DNA of 7,160 bases, taken from contig JBPRGG010000160.1 in NCBI GenBank assembly GCA_051418075.1, positions 1-7,160 on the forward strand, given 5' to 3'. The stretch is from JBPRGG01 sp051418075. GTDB taxonomy: Bacteria; Bacteroidota; Bacteroidia; Cytophagales; Cyclobacteriaceae. Below are positions 6,883 through 7,160 of the stretch, one piece after another. Within the stretch, counting starts at the first letter, position 1. Each line of letters begins with the position of its first letter. The notes beneath the pieces were generated by a model, which was given only the letters and a program-made list of their open reading frames with translations, was not told the origin of the DNA and did no database searches. A program made the position numbers and the translations under genes.

Positions 6883-7160
6883 TTAATAGCCTTCATTCTG
6901 CTCAATGGCAGGATTGGCATTTATTTCATCCAAAGGAATAGGGAAAAGCACATGATAGGGTTTAGCATTGTCTTTGCCCCTGGCCAAAGCCTTTGATATG
7001 AAAACGCCGTGCCGGATCTGATCCTGCCGCCCTTTGGCTTCGCCCCAGAATTCCCATTCTCTTTCCTGCAAAATGGCTTCATTCAAAGATGCCTTATCGG
7101 GAAAATTGCTTAGCTCAAGCAAAGGGGCTCCCGCTCTTTCTTTTACCTGATTGATTAAAT
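6883..7160 (-). CDS. SusD/RagB-family glycan-binding outer-membrane lipoprotein, C-terminal part
   Basis: Ninety-one codons up to the TAA at 6885-6883 are visible; the frame stays open to the right edge, so the N-terminus, including any lipoprotein signal, lies outside. The visible part begins LINQVKERAGAP and continues through AILQEREWEFWGEAKGRQDQIRHG, matching the late SusD motif in which an (E)R..E...E...R..D..R.G pattern precedes the C-terminus. It ends with LFPIPLDEINANPAIEQNEGY, the classic SusD ending (LFPIP..EI..NP...QN.GY). SusD proteins sit on the cell surface, cap the SusC TonB-dependent transporter and bind the target oligosaccharide. A susC gene would be expected just upstream, beyond the window. 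A terminator follows at once, separating this gene from the enzymes. Confidence 0.95.
   Translation of the reverse strand, partial: LINQVKERAGAPLLELSNFPDKASLNEAILQEREWEFWGEAKGRQDQIRHGVFISKALARGKDNAKPYHVLFPIPLDEINANPAIEQNEGY

Noticed and set aside
6883..7122. A complete 79-residue protein starting at TTG
   Set aside because: The same frame continues upstream to the window edge with SusD-like sequence, so the TTG is an internal Leu codon of a truncated view and not a start.
1..7160. Mobile elements, CRISPR arrays, RNA genes or long repeats
   Set aside because: I saw no transposase-like frame, terminal inverted repeats, regularly spaced repeats or tRNA-like folds; the strand use and functional theme are uniform throughout.

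Overview
The window looks like part of a polysaccharide utilization locus (PUL) from a member of the Bacteroidota. The main evidence is the C-terminus of a SusD/RagB-type glycan-binding lipoprotein at the right edge, followed by a run of secreted carbohydrate-active proteins on the same (minus) strand. The base composition is moderately AT-rich, most start codons lack a convincing Shine-Dalgarno sequence, and every complete protein begins with an N-terminal export signal. All of this fits the phylum. The genus cannot be told from the sequence; a gut, soil or marine Bacteroidota is equally possible.

Layout in the direction of transcription (right to left): the partial SusD-like gene (7160-6883); a 116-bp gap holding a strong intrinsic terminator and a possible -7 promoter box (6882-6767); a GH30 glycoside hydrolase (6766-5375); a GH9 glycoside hydrolase with an N-terminal Ig-like domain (5368-3023); a small secreted beta-sandwich protein that probably binds carbohydrate (2987-2346); a DUF5060/DUF4038-type putative glycoside hydrolase (2302-716); and the first 236 codons of a secreted right-handed parallel beta-helix protein that runs off the left edge (709-1). 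The gaps between the five genes after the terminator are 6, 35, 43 and 6 bp, so they are almost certainly one transcription unit. Coding sequence fills nearly the whole window, and no gene-free stretch exceeds 300 bases.

By family knowledge, the SusC/SusD pair captures and imports oligosaccharides. The GH9 enzyme would cut a beta-linked backbone (GH9 is mostly beta-glucanases), GH30 would remove or cut beta-linked glucosyl or xylosyl units, and the DUF4038-type protein and beta-helix protein would act on other linkages or side chains. A structurally complex beta-glucan or hemicellulose-like glycan is the simplest inferred substrate, but the sequence does not fix it. No transposase, tRNA, rRNA, CRISPR array, phage gene or regulator is visible. 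The region is a well-formed but not exotic PUL; the less familiar parts are the small beta-sandwich protein, the DUF4038-type protein with an atypical putative acid/base motif, and the beta-helix protein.
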